Positions 18,899-22,823 of a DNA stretch of 22,823 nucleotides are shown one piece after another. Source of the stretch: Pleurotus djamor (Eukaryota > Basidiomycota > Agaricomycetes > Agaricales > Pleurotaceae); contig JAPEVF010000717.1 in the NCBI GenBank assembly GCA_029747585.1, forward strand, positions 1 through 22,823, in the 5' to 3' direction. The first letter of the stretch is position 1; each line of letters opens with the position of its first letter. A program made the translations under genes and the position numbers. The notes below the pieces were generated by a model. That model saw only the letters and a list, made by a program, of their open reading frames with translations, was not told the DNA's origin and did not search any database.

Positions 18899-21358
18899 AT
18901 GTCCGCTGGAGTGTCGCTGCAGGATTTCCCTGCCCATGTCGTCCTCCTCCTCGACTCCTCGCTGGCTCTCGCGTCCCAGTGGGACCAGATTCTCGTCGAC
19001 TACCTTGTTCCTATGTTCAAGGCCGTCTCACTCACGCCAAGCGGCAAGGAAGTCAAGCCTCGCATCGCTGTCGTCACATACGCCGCTGTCGATGTCAGAC
19101 CTACGCCCCTTGTCTCAAAACAATTCTTTGCAGAACTCCCTCTCGTACTCAAGCAACTCCAGGCGGAACCTTACAAGCTTGGCATAGGCCAGTATCCAGA
19201 GGCTAAACGCGGTCTCTGCGCTCTTGAAGGTTTCGTCGCGGCTCTCGAGGTATTTCCTCCTCCCTACTTGCCCCAGACATCACCTTATCAGACAGCTAGT
19301 TCGTGGATGTCATCCGAGATAGTTTCCCGAAGAAGGATAACTTTCCGTTACGCCCGTATATCTTTCATTGTGCAGCTGTGAACAAGGATTCGGCACATAG
19401 ACCTCGTTGGAATGACGCGCCCTCTCTTGATGCCGTGGAATGGGATTCGTTGTCTGCAGAGATACGCAAGGCATGTCCTCGTCATCTTCACCCCCCTCGT
19501 ATGCCTAATCCCCTTGGCCGTTCTAGCGCGCCATACATATGAGCACCATAACAGTCGGCAACCTTGCCGAGTTCTCAGATCTACACTCTCTAGTTGGTCC
19601 TACCTTCCACGCACCAGATATACCCCGCTTATATACAACACACAGTCTGTTCTTCCAGAAAGCGGTTCCGTCCAGTGTTGGTTCCCTGTTCATCCCACCC
19701 ACCACGTCCTCCTTTCTGGCCTCAGAAACACTCCTGCGTCAGCACCAGCACCGACACCGGCACCAGCACTACAACTCCAACCAGCAGCAACCAGTGCACC
19801 ACCAAAGCGTCCCAACGACGCACCGACCCCCCAAGCCGATGCCAAACGACACAAACCATCTCCCACCATATCTTCCCCCGTGGTTCCTCCTACCACCGTC
19901 AAACCAGCGTTCCCCCCACAGATCCAGCAAGCCGTACAGGTATTCCACCAGACAGAGGCCAAGATCAAGGTACTCAAGGTCAAGTACGAGGCTGCTGTGG
20001 CAAGAGGGGATACGCAAGAAGCGGAGCTTGTGAAACGAGAGCTGGATGCGCATACGACGAACAAGATCAAGATTGCTAATTTTCTGCAAACGTTTCGGCC
20101 GTTGCTTAATGGCGAGCAGCCACAACCACAGACGCAGGCGCAAGGCCAAGTGCAAGTGCAAGGGCAGCCAGCGTCTGCTTCTGAGGCTGCGTCGTCGTCC
20201 GCTGCGCCTGTGGCTCCGACAAAGCCAGAAATCAATACACCACCCGTCGTTCCTCCCAACCCGACACAAAACGCGACGCCTATTCCTCCTCCTGCTACAC
20301 TTCCCCCTCATGCTTCCCCTAATGCGGCCCCTCAACCACAAGTACCGCCGAAAGTGCTTGGCCACCAGAGGCAGCGTAGTACACAAGGGCCTGTTGGTGT
20401 CGCCAGTAATGATGCGCCGCCAGTTGCGAGTCCGAGTCTCATGAATAGACCGGGCGGTGTCGTTGGGGAGCAGGCGAATAATACGCCGCGTATGGGACCT
20501 GCAAGGAAGATTCCTTCGTGGCAAGGTTTTTTCACTTGGTCGGGTCTTGATCCTACGACGCAGGAACGCAAGGATGTGAGAGCGGCTATCATTGCGTATG
20601 TTCAGGGTGGAGAGATGTGGTATGAGTTTGCTTTCGCTTGTATGTTTTGGGTACTAATGCCTATCTATGCATTGCTAGTCGCCCGGATCTGTGGCCACCG
20701 ACGTTGACGTTGTCGCCTACTACTGATAGAGCCGTGCCGATGGCTGATCTACAGACGTGGCTTAAGCGGCATAACGCGGGGCTATGTACATTCCAACCTC
20801 AACCCTCAGAAAACAAGATGAATGAACAACATTACCGCTCCCTTGTCTCCCTCCTTACCGCGAAGAACATTGTGAGGCTCGCTCCCACTTTGCGATCTTC
20901 CTTTGACTATAACTAACACCTCACCCACCAGTATGCAACTGCGACATGGCCCTCACCAAATGGAAACCAAGTCCCCAAGCTGCTCATATTCCCCGTGAAC
21001 AGCCAGGGACTTGTTGGTGCCGCATTCCCTATGACAGGTCTCCCCGAGCTTCCGAGACAAATCCCGATGGCACCGGGGATGCCGCATCAGTTCCAGAGTT
21101 TGCCGCCGGAGACGCAGGCGATGGTGTTGGCGAATTTTAGGAGGCAGCAACAGATGAGGGCGGCTGGGTTGGGCGGGGTGGCGGGGCAGGGGATGAATTT
21201 GCCGCCAGGGATGAATCCTTTCCAGGCGGCGTTGATGGCGGCGTCGACGGAGGCCCCAAGGGATGGGTGGGCAGGCGCCACCGGATGCGGCGGCGATGCA
21301 TGCGTATTTGAGGAGTTTGCAGGGTGGGGGTGGGCAGGTTAATCAGCCGCCGTCGTAG
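18899..21358 (+). CDS. MED25: Mediator subunit 25 (vWA and ACID/PTOV-like domains)
   Basis: Exons are 18899-19249, 19300-19470, 19527-19596, 19659-20619, 20679-20871 and 20932-21358; 723 aa if one C of the run 21254-21257 is extra. Residues ~10-200 form the MED25 vWA domain (HVVLLLDSSLAL, RIAVVTYAAVD, KRGLCALEGFVAALE, YIFHCAAVNKDSAHRP). Intron 2 is a GC-AG intron (AAG|GCATGT). The third intron (19597-19658) is the least certain junction. The middle is Pro/Gln/Ala-rich with a helical segment (QAVQVFHQTEAKIKVLKVKY). The C-terminal region (FFTWSGLD, LWPPTLTL, KLLIFPVNSQGLVGAAFP) resembles the activator-binding ACID/PTOV fold, followed by a Met/Gln/Gly-rich tail. As written the frame instead ends at 21342. 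MED25 links activators to the Mediator head. The start has a good context (caccATGTC). Confidence 0.87.
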
Positions 21359-22194
21359 TGCTTGGCATGGTTTTTTGTTTTGTTTTCATATTTGCGCATG
21401 TATTTTTATCTAGCAAGATTTTATCATTGTCAAGACATTCAATTTGCTGTATTTCGAGAAATGTATGCAAGCTTTAGGACAAACATATCCCATACAGTCT
21501 GAGCCAAGCCGACACTTGGTATATACTACTAGTGGGGAAAGGGATGAGACGACAACAATCCTCCGGTTACTTGCACTCGCGGGAGGTGTTCGCTTGCAAA
21601 GTAGACCATCAACGATTTTTCTGATTCGATGGCATGCGNAAAAAAATGTGCGACTACTCATGAGTTAACGTGCTCACAGAAAGTAGTCCACCCGTTCATG
21701 AGAGGCATGAAATTTGTATATACATCAGCGGTGACTCGTCCGGTTTGGGGAAACAACGATTTGAAAAGTGGGCAAGAGCATCTCAGGACTTGTCACCCAA
21801 GAAGTTGGCCCCAGCAGCCATTTTGCAACTTCTGCAAGATCTCTGTTGGTTCTGGGTGGCTCTTAGAGGAGAATTCAGCTCGAGTTGGTGAAGGACGACG
21901 CTATGCTGCGTGCGCCTTACTTACGTCCTAGGAGGAATGATGACCACACGTGTGCGCGGGTACTCTTCAAAGAAGTGGCAAGAATCGGTTGTCAACTACA
22001 CCCNAAAAAGTCTCTCTAGCGGATATCAGACAAGTAGGGGATCCCAGTCCAAGACGCAAAAAAAAGAGGGATTCATCATGAGAAAAAAAGGGTTTGCCTT
22101 CCCCAGTGAGGGTGAGCAACCCAGGTTGGATGCAGGGAATAAATGGAAGGTATCATCACACAATTCCGTGACTTTCATTCAGGACCAACCTCTG
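21359..22194. other. Region without a convincing gene
   Basis: The first part is presumably the MED25 3' UTR. After that only short, unrelated open frames occur; the longest plausible one (about 21670-21891, plus) has no recognisable domain. Two isolated N bases (21639 before A7, 22004 before A5) show poorer sequence. The tight gene packing of the rest of the window stops here. I see no tRNA, rRNA or complete transposon. Decayed transposon sequence is possible but not shown. Confidence 0.5.
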
Positions 22195-22823
22195 TGTTGA
22201 GAGGATGATAGTTGATCTTCTTAGAATAGAGCTTGGAGACTCACCCTTTTTTCATGTTGATTGCCAGCAAGGATATTGAGTAGAACAGGAGTGAGTGAGT
22301 GGGTGAGGTCAGAGAAGCTGCTGCTTCAAGAGGAAATGGTAGGTGTGTTCAAATTGCCTTCTCAACCTCAGTGCTCACACTCTGCCTCACTCACTATTCT
22401 AAGCCTCTGCTCCTGTGTCTGCTTCCCTTGTCTTCCACCAAGAATGATATACTTCCACGCTGACTGATGCTGGTGCTACAGCCCACTCATCAGAGTAAAT
22501 TTAGGGAATCTTTGAAACTTGGAAAGGTTACTGTCACAACAACATCCAGTGGTATGAGAGGGATGGCTCTGTGAAGGGATGGATGGGTGCAAAAATAAGC
22601 ACAGATGTGATAGAGCCAAGTCTGAGGAACCACTCACTATTCCCTGAGGCCGGAATAATTTTTGGATACTGTATGTAATTCACAAAGACAAGCTCATAAA
22701 AAGGTTCATGCTTACATTGACCCTAGACACAATCAATCATTACGCATTATCCTCTGGATTTGTATTCATCATACTGTATATGCATTCCTCTCTATCTAAC
22801 GATACACTCCTAGATTATCCATT
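22195..22823 (+). mobile_element. Possible LTR of a retrotransposon (partial, truncated by window end)
   Basis: The stretch starts TGTTGAGAGG, a typical LTR-type 5' terminus. It holds a TATA-like CATAAAAAGG at 22695-22704 followed ~26 nt later by CAATCAATCATT, an arrangement seen at transcription starts in fungal LTRs. It lacks coding capacity and appears more AT-rich than the gene block. No second LTR, primer-binding site or target-site duplication can be seen because the window ends, so this is only a suggestion. A 12-nt direct repeat CACTCACTATTC occurs at 22388-22399 and 22631-22642. Confidence 0.22.

Noticed and set aside
19539..20033. Alternative long frame starting MSTITVGNL within MED25
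   Set aside because: The first ~20 codons are a genuine MED25 exon, but beyond 19600 the frame turns into His/Gln-rich shadow translation of the Pro/Ala/Gln linker in the neighbouring frame.
21670..21891. 73-codon plus-strand open frame in the gene-poor right end
   Set aside because: No recognisable domain, no supporting exons and next to N bases; could be a fragment of a decayed element but nothing shows it.

Overview
The window is nuclear DNA from a filamentous basidiomycete, most likely an Agaricomycete. Every recognisable gene is eukaryotic. Genes are split by many 50-70 nt GT-AG introns with CTNAY-like branch points and lie almost end to end. The protein families (Zn2Cys6-type fungal transcription factor domain, Lsb1-like SH3 protein, fungal MARVEL protein, Ser/Thr-rich GPI-type secreted protein) fit that group. 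I saw no plasmid, phage, CRISPR or prokaryotic feature and no secondary-metabolite cluster. All exon maps below were worked out by hand; each one closes to a multiple of three, in three genes only after removing one or two suspect bases.

Layout. 1-2140 (+): 3' part of a fungal-specific transcription factor. 2141-2810: convergent spacer. 2811-5304 (-): low-complexity protein with an N-terminal amphipathic segment, a coiled coil, 13 consecutive prolines and a WH2-like motif. 5478-7063 (-): MARVEL-type multispanning membrane protein with damaged sequence near its 5' end. 7241-8109 (-): Lsb1/Pin3-type SH3 protein. 8162-14138 (+): NUP159/NUP214-type FG nucleoporin, 1883 aa in 7 exons. 14191-15117 (-): pICln, 237 aa. 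15233-16042 (+): MMTAG2-type RS/RE-rich protein. 16135-17938 (-): OLA1 (YchF-type ATPase), 393 aa in 11 exons. 18107-18782 (+): small secreted, probably GPI-anchored Ser/Thr/Pro-rich protein. 18899-21358 (+): MED25, with a vWA domain and a C-terminal ACID/PTOV-like region. 21359-22823: no convincing gene; the last ~630 bp look like the edge of a degenerate LTR.

Functional links. Most genes are conserved housekeeping functions (mRNA export, Sm-protein assembly, translation-associated ATPase, Mediator). Two neighbourhoods may be meaningful. The polyproline/WH2-like protein, the MARVEL protein and the Las17-binding-type SH3 protein lie in a row on the minus strand and could all act at cortical actin or endocytic sites. 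pICln and the MMTAG2-like protein, both linked to RNA processing, share a 115-bp divergent promoter. No clearly new multi-gene system stands out. The most useful second looks are the WH2/SH3 neighbourhood, the fungal ACID-like domain of MED25, a possible mitochondrial form of OLA1, and several single-base lesions that look like sequence errors (11 isolated N bases, many next to homopolymers).
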